Part shown: positions 1-8,157 of the stretch, piece by piece
How positions within the stretch are numbered: position 1 is the first letter of the stretch
Layout: every line of letters starts with the position of its first letter
NCBI RefSeq assembly: GCF_007993755.1
Contig: NZ_CP042467.1
Coordinates: 3,930,001 to 3,994,000, forward strand
DNA length: 64,000 bases
Direction: 5' to 3'
Origin: Microvenator marinus
GTDB taxonomy: Bacteria; Myxococcota_A; Bradymonadia; Bradymonadales; Bradymonadaceae
Position numbers and translations under genes: made by a program
The notes under the pieces: model-generated
What the model was told of the DNA's origin: nothing
What the model saw: only the letters and a program-made list of their open reading frames with translations
Databases searched by the model: none

Positions 1-566
1 AGGAACAGAAGGCGCTTGTGCGTGATGCCGAGGGCTACCACGAGCTCAAACGAGATTTGGATCCGACGCAGGCAAACCGCCAGAAGGCCTGGGTTTGGGT
101 GGTGATTGGGCTCGCGATTGCGCTCCCACAGCTGGTTCCACAGGCGCTTGGACACGTGCCGGATGCGCGCACTATGGCAGGCAGTCATATGGTTCTGATG
201 GTGGTGGTGGCGGCCGCGTTCTGGTGGTTTCGGGACCGGCTGTTCACCACTCGCGCCAACCGAAGCCTGACTATGGCGATAGGCGTACTCATCATCTTTG
301 CGATGGTGGTTCGAATGGGCGCGGTATTTGGGCTAAGTTCGCTCGCGTACGCGCTCTCACTGGACCTGGCTTTGGTCTCGGTCCTGAGCACCTATGCGAT
401 CTGGAACATCGATCCGCGGATTCGGATGGTGGTGCCTGGGTATGCGGTGGGCGCCGTGCTTTGTGCGGTCTATGAGCCGTGGGCGACCGTGATCTTCCCG
501 CTGGTCCACTTGTTCAACATGTTAATTTTGGCGGTGTACTTCGCCTTACACGCTCGGGTGAAATGA
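1..566 (+). CDS. C-terminal part of a multi-spanning membrane protein (5' end outside window)
   Basis: The frame is open from the window edge (first full codon at base 3), so the gene very probably starts upstream; the GTG at 18 is only the first in-window start codon. The visible part begins with a short charged stretch and then carries about five hydrophobic segments with little between them, ending in a basic tail (HARVK). No catalytic motif is visible. In related genomes tails of this kind follow cytoplasmic domains such as Ser/Thr kinases, but nothing here proves that. Function is unknown. Confidence 0.6.
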   Translation, partial: EQKALVRDAEGYHELKRDLDPTQANRQKAWVWVVIGLAIALPQLVPQALGHVPDARTMAGSHMVLMVVVAAAFWWFRDRLFTTRANRSLTMAIGVLIIFAMVVRMGAVFGLSSLAYALSLDLALVSVLSTYAIWNIDPRIRMVVPGYAVGAVLCAVYEPWATVIFPLVHLFNMLILAVYFALHARVK

Positions 567-1130
567 ACTCGCGTTCGTCCTTCAGACCTCAACTCGAAAA
601 ATGAGAGCGAGCGGCTCGATACGCTTGGTCAAGAATCTATCGCGACACGCTTCCACTATTGCAGCTTCTACGTCTTCTCTTGGCGCTCTACCCGACCGCC
701 TTATTCTTTCAAGTACGCCCGAGCTTGCTACATTAGAGTCCGAGCTTGCTACATTAGAGTCCGAGCTTGCTACATTAGAGTCCGAGCTTGCTACATTAGA
801 GTCCGAGCTTGCTACATTAGAGTCCGAGCTTGCTACATTAGAGTCCGAGCTTGCTACACAAGCTTCCGTAAATCACTCAACGCAGATGGCGCATCAATCA
901 GAATTGACGGATTCTCCCGATAGGTTGCGATTCTCCGGTCAATCTCCGCCTCCAAACTTCCTTTATGAGGTGGTTGGTCTTCTTCTGGTAGGTCCGAAAG
1001 TTCTGCCTCGATTCGTTCTGTCGTTTCCATTTGGACTCCACGGGGAACTCAAAGACGTTATCCAATCCAAGGTTCTACTTCAATAGGGTCGCGTGGTAGA
1101 TGTCCTAGGCGGACTGAGTTAGGAGGTTTC
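567..1130. other. 564-base intergenic region with a minisatellite
   Basis: This is the only stretch over 300 bases without a convincing gene. Its centre is a 21-bp tandem repeat (721-858). A 161-codon frame (601-1086) crosses the repeat and would read it as a 7-residue ELATLES unit, but it has no Shine-Dalgarno sequence, begins almost directly after the previous gene, and its flanks have no protein-like composition. The last bases hold the AGGAGG ribosome-binding site of rdgB. Confidence 0.6.
721..858. repeat. 21-bp tandem repeat, six perfect copies plus a partial copy
   Basis: The unit GAGCTTGCTACATTAGAGTCC occurs six times without a mismatch from 721 to 846, and a seventh copy is cut after 12 bases. 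The unit length is a multiple of three, so the surrounding frame stays open. Perfect identity between copies points to recent slippage expansion, so copy number is likely variable between strains. Confidence 0.95.
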
Positions 1131-1796
1131 ATGATCATAGCGACTAGGAACAAGGGTAAGACGCGCGAGTTCGAGGCGATTATCCAAAAGGTTTTTCCCG
1201 GCATCACCGTGCAGAATCTAGGTGACCTCACGGACGTCCCGGAAGTCGTGGAAGACGGTGATACCTTTGAACATAACGCACGAAAGAAGGCGTTAGAGGT
1301 CTCCCTTTTTACCGGTAAGACTACGCTCTCGGACGATTCGGGGCTCGAGATCCTCGCGCTTGATGGGGCACCGGGCGTCTACAGCGCAAGGTGGGCCGAG
1401 CGCGCGCCTGGAGATACTCGGCCGCAGGACGAGCTCAATAACCTGAAGCTGGTGGAAGAAGTGAGGAAGCTCGCGCCGGATAGGCGGCGGGCCCAGTATG
1501 TGGCGGTTCTATGTCTTTGCGTTGCGGACGACGATTCAGGCCGCGAAATCTTGGCACGTATCGGACCAAAAGCAGGCGAGATGGAGGTGATGGATGGCAG
1601 GCATATCATCGAATTTCGTGCGGAGTTTAGGGGGCGTCTTCAGCCCGAGGCACGCGGTGATGGTGGGTTTGGCTACGACCCGTACTTTGTGCTCGACGAT
1701 GGCCGCACCATGGCGGAGCTTTCACTTGAAGAAAAGAATCGGATCAGCCATCGCGCACAGGCGCTAGAAAAGCTATACCGTTGGTCTATCTCGTAG
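1131..1796 (+). CDS. rdgB: RdgB/HAM1-family XTP/dITP diphosphatase
   Basis: The 221-aa protein is a house-cleaning pyrophosphatase that hydrolyses non-canonical purine nucleoside triphosphates (dITP, XTP) to monophosphates in the cytoplasm. The family signatures are in order: N-terminal ATRNKGK, central SDDSGLE with the metal-binding acidic residues, GGFGYDPYF, and a C-terminal ISHR. It is a little longer than the usual 195-205 residues, owing to an insertion around residues 140-165. An AGGAGG ribosome-binding site 6 bases before the ATG fixes the start. The P-type ATPase follows closely and may be co-transcribed. Confidence 0.95.
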   Translation: MIIATRNKGKTREFEAIIQKVFPGITVQNLGDLTDVPEVVEDGDTFEHNARKKALEVSLFTGKTTLSDDSGLEILALDGAPGVYSARWAERAPGDTRPQDELNNLKLVEEVRKLAPDRRRAQYVAVLCLCVADDDSGREILARIGPKAGEMEVMDGRHIIEFRAEFRGRLQPEARGDGGFGYDPYFVLDDGRTMAELSLEEKNRISHRAQALEKLYRWSIS

Positions 1797-1805
1797 ATAG
1801 CACGG

Positions 1806-4457
1806 GTGGCCATGATTCAAATCAAAGCACACGAAGAAACGAAGGAGAACGTCTTTGAGGCGCTCGGGAGCTCCGAGCGCGGTTTGGCCTCAGAAGAGGC
1901 CGGCAGGCGCCTTGAGGAGTATGGCAAGAACGCACTGCCAACCCGCAAGCCTGTGACGCTCTTCTCCATCATTCTCCACCAATTCAAAAGCCCACTCATC
2001 TACGTTCTGGGCGTGGCCGGCCTCATCGCGTTTTTGATGGGGGACACCACGGATGCCGGATTCATCGCCGTGGTTCTGATGCTGAACGCGCTGATCGGAA
2101 GCTGGCAGGAGTTTCGGGCCGAGAAGGGCATGAAGGCTCTGGAGAAGTTTTTACACATTCAGACACGCGTCTATCGCGACGGTGCGGTGGAGACGCTTGA
2201 CGCTGAGAACCTGGTGCCGGGAGATGTGGTGGTTTTGGAGTCGGGCCAGCGTGTTCCGGCTGATTTGCGCCTGATTTCGGCAACGGGTTTGGAGATCAAC
2301 GAGTCGATGTTGACCGGCGAATCCCTCGCTGTGGCCAAGGACGCGCGTTGGATGCCCGACGGCCCCACCACCGTGGGTGACCGGCTCAATATGGCGTTTG
2401 CGGGTACGACCGTGGTGAAGGGGCGCCTTAAGGGCGTGGTGGCTTCCACCGGACTAAACACCGAGCTCGGTAGGCTCGCCGATACCGTAATGAGTACTGC
2501 CGCGGGTAAAGCGCCGCTTCAGATTCGCATGGAGAAATTCGCGCGAATGGTGGCGATTGTGGTGGTCGGCATGGCTATCCTCGTGGGCCTTGTGGGCGTC
2601 TTTTTCCAAGGCTACTCGTGGGCCGACGCGTTCATGCTGGTGGTCGCGCTCTCGGTGGCGGCCATCCCCGAGGGGCTCCCCGTGGGCATGACCGTGGCGC
2701 TCTCTGTGGCCACCTCGCGCATGGCGGCGCGCAATGTGATTGTGAGGCGGCTCGAGGCCGTTGAGGGGCTCGGCAGCTGTACGTATATCGCCACGGACAA
2801 GACGGGCACGTTGACGGTGAACGCCCTGACCGTGGCAAAGCTCGTGACACCACGAGGGCGCTTTGACGTCAGCGGCGAGGGCTTTGTGCCAAATGGCAGT
2901 GTGTCTGGCGCGAGTCTGGACGATGAGGACGTGAGCGCGTTAGCCCTTGCAGGACTGCTTTGCAACGAGGCGACGCTTGAGAAAGAAGGTGATGAATGGA
3001 CGCATCTCGGTGACCCGACCGACGTTGCGCTACATGTCTTGGCGGAAAAGCTCGGCATGAATCGTGCCGAGGTGTTGGCAAGCTATTCAAAGGTTTCGGA
3101 GATCCCATTTGAGCCGGAGATTCGGTACGCAGCTACGTTCTTCGAAGGCCCTCGGGGTACCTTTGCTGCCGTTAAAGGCGCTCCGGAACGCGTGCTCGAC
3201 ATGTGCGGCCTGGGAGAGTCGGAACATCAGGACGCTCTGGAAGAGGCTGAGTCTCTGGCCAAAGGCGGCTATCGAGTCATCGCGCTCGCAAGTGGTGCCG
3301 AAGAGTTTGCTCTAGGTGCCGAGCCCCAGACGCTCAAGTTTTTGGGCTATGTTGGTATGATTGACCCCTTGCGGCTCGGCGTGATTGAAGCCATTGCCCA
3401 GTGCCATCATGCGGGGCTGCAGGTGGCCATGGTCACTGGCGACCATCCCGAAACGGCGCTCGCGATTGCCCGCGATATGGGAATTGCTAAAGAGGGGGAT
3501 AGAGCGCTGACTGGGCTTGAACTCGAGGCGAAGACGCCCGAGGAGCTCGGGGCGTTGGTGGGCAAGGTGCATGTCTTTGCGCGTGTGGCGCCCGAGCAGA
3601 AGTTGCAGTTGGTGCGTGCTGCTAAGGCCGCCGGGCATCTGGTGGCCGTGACCGGCGATGGCGTCAATGATGCACCCGCCTTGCAGGAGGCGAATATCGG
3701 TGTGGCGATGGGCAAAGATGGCACCGACGTGGCCCGCGAGGCTTCGGAGCTCGTCATCACGGACGATAATTTCGCGAGCATTGTAGGGGGAGTGGAGGAA
3801 GGCCGAATTGCGTACGATAATATTCGCAAGGTCATCTATCTCTTGATCTCTACAGGGGCTGCCGAGCTCATGCTCATTGGGCTTGCGGTGTTTTTGGGGA
3901 CTCCGCTGCCGCTCGTTCCGGTCCAGATTTTGTGGATGAACTTGGTGACAAACGGCATTCAGGACGTGGCGTTGGCGTTTGAGCCGGGCGAGAAAGGCGT
4001 GATGAATCGTAAGCCGCGGGATCCGTCGGAGCGAATCTTCGACCGCCTCATGATTGAGCGTGTTATCGCGGGTGCTGCGGTCATGGCCGGCGTGAGTTTT
4101 GGGCTCTTCTACTATCTCTTGGAGAAAGGGTATCCCGAGGCTGAGGCCCGCAATCTGGTGCTCTTGATGATGGTCTTCTTTGAGTGTGTACACATCGGCA
4201 ATTGTCGTTCCGAGTACACGTCGGCCTTCAAACTCTCCCCGTTTCGGGCGCCCATCTTGCTTGCCGGAACTACGCTCGCCTTTAGTCTACACGTAGCTGC
4301 GATGCATATCCCCTTCTTGCAGGGTGTCTTGCAGACACAGCCGGTTTCGGCCGAGTGGTGGTTAATTTTGGCGGGGCTCTCGCTTACGATTTTGGTGCCG
4401 ATCGAGGTGCATAAATGGTGGCTGTCCAGGTCGAACACGAGTCCACCTGTACACTAG
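1806..4457 (+). CDS. P-type cation-transporting ATPase, P2-like
   Basis: This 883-aa protein is an ion pump of the inner membrane. The family plan is complete: N-terminal cation-ATPase domain, actuator TGES loop, PEGLP in M4, the phosphorylated Asp331 in DKTGTLT, a nucleotide-binding domain, TGDGVNDAP at the hinge, and six C-terminal membrane segments. M5 reads LISTGAAE and M6 reads NLVTNG, where the Ca2+ pump SERCA has LISSNVGE and NLVTDG. Two of the usual Ca2+ ligands are therefore replaced (Asn to Gly, Asp to Asn), so the transported ion is uncertain. The start is GTG 1806 or ATG 1812; neither has a clear ribosome-binding site, and coupling to rdgB 9 bases upstream is likely. Confidence 0.93.
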   Translation: MAMIQIKAHEETKENVFEALGSSERGLASEEAGRRLEEYGKNALPTRKPVTLFSIILHQFKSPLIYVLGVAGLIAFLMGDTTDAGFIAVVLMLNALIGSWQEFRAEKGMKALEKFLHIQTRVYRDGAVETLDAENLVPGDVVVLESGQRVPADLRLISATGLEINESMLTGESLAVAKDARWMPDGPTTVGDRLNMAFAGTTVVKGRLKGVVASTGLNTELGRLADTVMSTAAGKAPLQIRMEKFARMVAIVVVGMAILVGLVGVFFQGYSWADAFMLVVALSVAAIPEGLPVGMTVALSVATSRMAARNVIVRRLEAVEGLGSCTYIATDKTGTLTVNALTVAKLVTPRGRFDVSGEGFVPNGSVSGASLDDEDVSALALAGLLCNEATLEKEGDEWTHLGDPTDVALHVLAEKLGMNRAEVLASYSKVSEIPFEPEIRYAATFFEGPRGTFAAVKGAPERVLDMCGLGESEHQDALEEAESLAKGGYRVIALASGAEEFALGAEPQTLKFLGYVGMIDPLRLGVIEAIAQCHHAGLQVAMVTGDHPETALAIARDMGIAKEGDRALTGLELEAKTPEELGALVGKVHVFARVAPEQKLQLVRAAKAAGHLVAVTGDGVNDAPALQEANIGVAMGKDGTDVAREASELVITDDNFASIVGGVEEGRIAYDNIRKVIYLLISTGAAELMLIGLAVFLGTPLPLVPVQILWMNLVTNGIQDVALAFEPGEKGVMNRKPRDPSERIFDRLMIERVIAGAAVMAGVSFGLFYYLLEKGYPEAEARNLVLLMMVFFECVHIGNCRSEYTSAFKLSPFRAPILLAGTTLAFSLHVAAMHIPFLQGVLQTQPVSAEWWLILAGLSLTILVPIEVHKWWLSRSNTSPPVH

Positions 4458-4497
4458 GTGAATACGCAAAGTGGCGACGTCAATTTCTTGACTATCG

Positions 4498-4507
4498 TCA
4501 CCGGTGA
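4498..4507. promoter_or_regulatory. Perfect 10-bp palindrome TCACCGGTGA beside a weak promoter
   Basis: A perfect palindrome lies about 40 bases before the small remnant ORF and directly after a TTGACT hexamer (4488-4493). This is an operator-like placement, but there is only one copy in the window and no known regulator to assign. Confidence 0.3.
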
Positions 4508-4548
4508 TAGACTGCGGGCAAGAGAAGAATCTACAAAACGGAGAAATC

Positions 4549-4770
4549 ATGCGCGCATTCTGGGCCATCCTCACCTGCACCACAGGGCTCTGTCGGACTT
4601 CCGGCGAGGTCTGCGCGGACGACTCCGAGTGCTGTAACTTCTCTAGGACTGGTCTAGATCTTTATTTGAACCCCTCGAAAAGGGGTACCAGATCCGAGAC
4701 TCCGAGCGCCTCTTCAAGTAATCGAAGAGTATCGAGAATGTATTCGCGTTCGAGTCTGCACGAACTGTGA
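4549..4770 (+). pseudogene. Remnant of a Cys-rich secreted protein gene
   Basis: A GGAGA ribosome-binding site precedes an ATG that opens a short reading frame of 73 codons. Its first 33 residues look like a secreted Cys-rich protein with the middle removed: a short start (MRAFWAIL) runs directly into GLCRTSGEVCADDSECC. The frame then enters the 3' end of the convergent nucleotidyltransferase gene and loses protein character. The most likely reading is a gene truncated by deletion or by insertion of the neighbouring two-gene unit. Confidence 0.4.
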
Positions 4771-5204
4771 AGCGCTCGAATATCTTCAATATCCTGAGGT
4801 CGGCCTGCCACAACCTTGGAGATGATGAGGTCTTCTGGAGTTGCAACCGGAACACTCACATCACCCAAGTCAATCACACGTGCCCGAGATAAGATTTGGC
4901 TTTCGAGACCACTTTGTCCAAATACGATGTCTACAGGGATTCCACTCTTGGACATAACCGGCAATATGCTGGACAACCGCACGAAATTCTTCGGATCGTC
5001 CACTCTGGCTAGAAATCCATTCGCTGATAGTGATTCCAGAAAGGTATCCAGATCGTCGGGTGGTTGAACCGTAACATCTACATCTGCTGTCGCACGCGGG
5101 AAACCGTACGCAATGAGAGCCTGAGCTCCGAACAAGTACCACCAAAGATCGCAATCACTGAAGGTTTGGGATAACTGTTTTAGAGTCCCAGTCAATGCGC
5201 TCAT
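4662..5204 (-). CDS. AbiEii-like nucleotidyltransferase (toxin-type fold)
   Basis: The 180-aa protein has the minimal nucleotidyltransferase pattern: FGAQALIAYG (residues 25-34), followed by DVDVTV (residues 41-46) with the metal-binding Asp pair, as in the AbiEii and DUF6036 families. Enzymes of this fold transfer NMP groups, and several act as toxins in toxin-antitoxin or phage-defence pairs. I place the start at ATG 5204 because AGGAG lies 7 bases upstream; a longer frame to 5273 would run far into the upstream gene. It overlaps the 91-aa gene by 50 bases, so the two are certainly co-transcribed. The pairing as a toxin-antitoxin unit is inference. Confidence 0.75.
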   Translation of the reverse strand: MSALTGTLKQLSQTFSDCDLWWYLFGAQALIAYGFPRATADVDVTVQPPDDLDTFLESLSANGFLARVDDPKNFVRLSSILPVMSKSGIPVDIVFGQSGLESQILSRARVIDLGDVSVPVATPEDLIISKVVAGRPQDIEDIRALHSSCRLEREYILDTLRLLEEALGVSDLVPLFEGFK

Positions 5205-5430
5205 CGAGGCTCCTAAACAACTTAGACATTCGGATATGATGTTGGAGGTCTGCCTCGCGGGACTCTGGGCCAAGCCAATCAGGATTCATCGACTTTACGT
5301 GCAGGTGCAGCTCGAACCCAGCATTCATACGAGCCTGAGCACTCTGATCACGCCAAAACTCGACCTTGAGGTCTCGAAGCTGGCCCCAGGGGCGATTCAT
5401 GTAGGCTTTGATATCACTGAATGGATTCAC
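5155..5430 (-). CDS. Small hypothetical protein, partner of the nucleotidyltransferase
   Basis: This 91-aa charged soluble protein has no family that I recognise. The start is GTG 5430 with GGAG 8 bases upstream; an internal ATG at residue 11 is an alternative. Its 3' end overlaps the downstream nucleotidyltransferase by 50 bases in another frame, a strong sign of translational coupling and a layout common in toxin-antitoxin modules. It could be the antidote or a substrate-recognition partner. Base composition is lower in GC than the flanking core genes, consistent with acquisition. Confidence 0.6.
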   Translation of the reverse strand: MNPFSDIKAYMNRPWGQLRDLKVEFWRDQSAQARMNAGFELHLHVKSMNPDWLGPESREADLQHHIRMSKLFRSLDERIDWDSKTVIPNLQ

Positions 5431-5475
5431 AGCAGCTCCGCTCGCGTTCCCAAGTAGGATACCACTTCACGCGGA

Positions 5476-6654
5476 CTAGTAAAAGATGTGCACTTGGCCG
5501 GTGATCTGCCCCATCGTGTACTCAGGCGTAGAAATGATGCGGTACTCGGGGTTCAGCGTGATGAAAGGAACCGGGTAGAACTTCAGGCCGGCAACCAAGG
5601 CGTCCGTCTTGGTCGCCGTTGGGGTGCTGGTAATGGCCCTTTCGGCGCGACCGTGCACCACGAGCCACTCCTTAGGGGTGACCTCCAGACCCACCATGAA
5701 GTTCTCGGTCTCGTAGTCCTGTCCACCGCGCCACGAGTGCGCGGACTCTATGAAGAGCGCGCCCCAATCGAGCCAGCCGACGCCGATGAAGTTGTTCAAC
5801 ATGTAGAAGTCAGCAGCGGTATAGAACGAGGCGCCGACCCAGCTTGTGAGGTTGGTTAGCTCATCGATCCTCGGGTAGAACGCGAGGCGCCCGAGGCCCG
5901 CGATATCATTGGTGCCGACCACCGACTCGTCTCCGATCGACTCCGACAAATTCTTCGAGCGAAAGCCGCCCAGATTCGCCTGCATCCAGTAGACGGGTTG
6001 GTAGTGCAGCTCTACGCCGGTCTCGGCGTAATTTGGCGGGATGATAGGTTGTCTTGGGCGCGCCGCGTCACCACGAATCAAGATGGTATGGTCGTCATGG
6101 CGCACACCGATGCTTGGCTGAATATGGCCGACTCGCACACTGGGAAGGCTTGAATCTGGTTTGAAAATCAGAGCCGCTTCCGCGCATGCCTGACCTTGAT
6201 ACGTCGGGTCACAGATCTCGCCCTCGAAGGTTGAACGGTCTACGTTGTAGGAGCCGTAGGCAGTAAGCCAGTCGGTGACGTCCATGGCCGCGTGAACCTG
6301 GATCTGCATCGGGATGAACTGCCTGTCGGGCAAAATCGCCTCGACCTCGCCGCTAGAAATATCAGCCACGGGACGGCCAAGTCTGGCGCTCAAGAAGCGA
6401 ATATCTACGCCGGCTGAAATCCCGGCGCCAATGACATTGGTCTCGGGTTCAAGGTCGCTCATCCCCATGTCTTCCATGGTGAGCGCACCGTTGTAGAGCG
6501 AGGCGCCCCAACCGATCTCGGTACGGATTCCACCACCTTGGAGGTTGGTATGGCAAGCGGCACATGGCGTGCCAGCCGTCAAAGCCATGCGAGGCACAGC
6601 GTAGCCGGTCGAGCACCAGATGAGCACGAAAAAGAGCACAAAATATCGTGTCAT
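5476..6654 (-). CDS. Outer-membrane beta-barrel protein with an N-terminal c-type haem site
   Basis: The 392-aa protein begins with a signal peptide (residues 1-19), followed at once by a c-type haem motif CAACH (Cys31, Cys34, His35). From about residue 75 it has alternating aromatic/polar strands typical of a beta-barrel and ends in the outer-membrane signature residues HIFY. The layout suggests a monohaem cytochrome domain attached to a porin-like barrel, which could carry electrons across or at the outer membrane. Its start overlaps the stop of the Rieske gene (ATGA), so the two are translationally coupled. The redox role is inferred from motif and context. Confidence 0.75.
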   Translation of the reverse strand: MTRYFVLFFVLIWCSTGYAVPRMALTAGTPCAACHTNLQGGGIRTEIGWGASLYNGALTMEDMGMSDLEPETNVIGAGISAGVDIRFLSARLGRPVADISSGEVEAILPDRQFIPMQIQVHAAMDVTDWLTAYGSYNVDRSTFEGEICDPTYQGQACAEAALIFKPDSSLPSVRVGHIQPSIGVRHDDHTILIRGDAARPRQPIIPPNYAETGVELHYQPVYWMQANLGGFRSKNLSESIGDESVVGTNDIAGLGRLAFYPRIDELTNLTSWVGASFYTAADFYMLNNFIGVGWLDWGALFIESAHSWRGGQDYETENFMVGLEVTPKEWLVVHGRAERAITSTPTATKTDALVAGLKFYPVPFITLNPEYRIISTPEYTMGQITGQVHIFY

Positions 6655-7118
6655 TCTGCCATTCCCTCGAGCAAGACTTCACCCAGCCCGGAGGCCGAGT
6701 CGAAGTTGACCAGATATCTCTGAATGCCCGAAGGCGAAGGTCCTTCAACCACGTCGCCGTCCTCATCAAAGACCGTCGTGTGCCATCGGCACGTCAGCTG
6801 TTTGGTCTGAGCGTCCCATACGGCCGGCAGTGGGTTTTCTGCGCAAGGCCCCATGTCCAATAGGTTGTGGGGGCAGAAACGGTCGAACGCGATGACTTCG
6901 TCGCCGGAGCGCACAAGGATCAGCTCCACCACGCCCACGCTAAGACAGGCCATGCCGCCTTCGGCCTGGAGGGCCTCGAACTCAGGGTCGTTCAGGTCAA
7001 AGACAGCTCCGTCCTCGACCTCGCCTTTGATGGTCGCAAATTCGCAGGACGCCGCAATCGGGGCCGCCATCGCCATCAAGAACATGCGCCGCGAAAGAGG
7101 GCACTTGAACTCAGCCAT
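6651..7118 (-). CDS. Rieske [2Fe-2S] protein with Tat-like signal
   Basis: This 155-aa protein carries both halves of the Rieske cluster site: CPH (Cys82, His84) and CRWH (Cys110, His113). The N-terminus reads SRRMFLMAMAAP, a twin-arginine-type export signal, so the folded, cluster-bearing protein should be exported to the periplasm. I chose ATG 7118 because it places the Arg pair at residues 10-11 and overlaps the upstream stop; the longer frame to 7202 lies inside the upstream gene. It probably passes electrons between membrane donors and the haem-barrel protein encoded directly downstream. Partner identity is inference. Confidence 0.85.
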   Translation of the reverse strand: MAEFKCPLSRRMFLMAMAAPIAASCEFATIKGEVEDGAVFDLNDPEFEALQAEGGMACLSVGVVELILVRSGDEVIAFDRFCPHNLLDMGPCAENPLPAVWDAQTKQLTCRWHTTVFDEDGDVVEGPSPSGIQRYLVNFDSASGLGEVLLEGMAE

Positions 7119-7392
7119 TTGGTTTTCTCTTCCAGAAAAGGAACGCGCAGACTGCGCTTGCGCCAAGCAAACCGCCACCAATCGGCAGCGCACCATCCAC
7201 AAGATTGGCAGGCATCAAGCCAAACTCAAAGCCTTCGACCATCTCGGTGGTTACTACTTCATCGCCAAATTCATCTACGGTTTTGACTTCCTTGGGAAGC
7301 TCGTACCGGGTCACAAAAGGTTGACCGGTCGCTGCCCAATACCCAAAAACCAAGACGCCAGCGATCGCGAGGACAATCGCTGCGATTTTCAC
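7111..7392 (-). CDS. Small two-helix membrane protein of the redox operon
   Basis: The 93-aa protein has a hydrophobic segment at residues 3-20, a 45-residue acidic periplasmic loop, and a second segment at about residues 70-88 followed by a basic end (WKRKPNG). I do not recognise the family. It overlaps yceI by four bases (ATGA) and the Rieske gene by eight, so all four genes are expressed together. It may anchor or assemble the exported redox proteins. Confidence 0.65.
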   Translation of the reverse strand: MKIAAIVLAIAGVLVFGYWAATGQPFVTRYELPKEVKTVDEFGDEVVTTEMVEGFEFGLMPANLVDGALPIGGGLLGASAVCAFLFWKRKPNG

Positions 7393-7982
7393 TTTTTCAC
7401 CTTGGCGTAGAGCACACCGGTGATGTCGATGGTTTCGCCGACTTTATCGCCCACAACGCCCTTCTTGCCTTCCACCTTGTGGTCGGCGAGTTTGACTTTG
7501 AAGGTAGGCTCGATGCGCGCGATATTCTTGGCGGTGTCGAGTTTGACTTTGACTTCGGCTTTGGATGGCGCGCTCACGCCGTTGACGGTGACGTTTCCGT
7601 TGGCCGTGCCGGTGAACTCGACCTGAGTGCCTTCGCGCTTGACGTCTTTGGTGTCCGTGATGGACGTCAGCTCAAAGGTGATGGTGGGGTTGGCCTTTGC
7701 GTTGAGCCAGTCTTTCCCAACGAGGTGCTTGTCGCGGAGCTTGTTGCCGGTGTTCATCTTCTCGACTGGGAACGAGAGTTTGCCGGTGCCGTCGAGCTTC
7801 TCGAGGTTCAGCTTCACTGTGCCAGAAACATCCTCTGCGGTGCCCACGATCTTTTCAGCAGGCGCGGTGCTCACAAACGAGATCTTCGAGCGCGAAGCAT
7901 CGAGCTCGAGCGCCGCGTCCTGAGCCATGGCGCTCGCGGGGAATACAAGGGCTAAAAGAATCATCTTGAGTGCAAATTTCAC
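7389..7982 (-). CDS. YceI-family periplasmic lipid-binding-like protein
   Basis: The 197-aa protein has a signal peptide ending in ASAMAQD, then the YceI-type lipocalin-like barrel: ALELDASRSKISFVSTAP, paired strands with GKLSFPVEKMNTGNKLRDKHL, and a TITFELTSI strand. YceI proteins bind long isoprenoids such as polyprenyl chains or quinones. The true start is GTG 7982, since GGAG lies 6 bases upstream and the signal peptide then begins correctly. It is first in a minus-strand operon with the small membrane protein, Rieske and haem-barrel genes; a quinone-linked role fits the context but is unproven. Confidence 0.85.
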   Translation of the reverse strand: MKFALKMILLALVFPASAMAQDAALELDASRSKISFVSTAPAEKIVGTAEDVSGTVKLNLEKLDGTGKLSFPVEKMNTGNKLRDKHLVGKDWLNAKANPTITFELTSITDTKDVKREGTQVEFTGTANGNVTVNGVSAPSKAEVKVKLDTAKNIARIEPTFKVKLADHKVEGKKGVVGDKVGETIDITGVLYAKVKK

Positions 7983-8157
7983 GTCGTCTCCTTCTTTTCT
8001 GGTCCGTGGCAAATTGTGAGACTTGTTGCCCGGCATTACAAGGTTCAAATGACTAGACGCCAAAGAACTCAGATCGTTACAAAGTTTTTTAAATTGAAAC
8101 GTTTGGCGCAACATTTTCATCTGCTTGAGACTATTCGGTTTTTCAAGAGGAGTGAAC
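7983..8157. other. Divergent intergenic region between yceI and a lipoprotein gene
   Basis: These 175 AT-richer bases must hold the promoters for the redox operon (leftward) and the lipoprotein (rightward). I see no pair of hexamers close to consensus and no strong palindrome. Confidence 0.4.

Noticed and set aside
601-1086. 161-codon open frame across the 21-bp repeat
   Set aside because: No ribosome-binding site, non-protein-like flanks, and the frame is open only because the unit is 21 bases long.
3312-4193. 293-codon antisense frame in the P-type ATPase gene
   Set aside because: Shadow of a GC-rich coding region; the sense strand has full family motifs.
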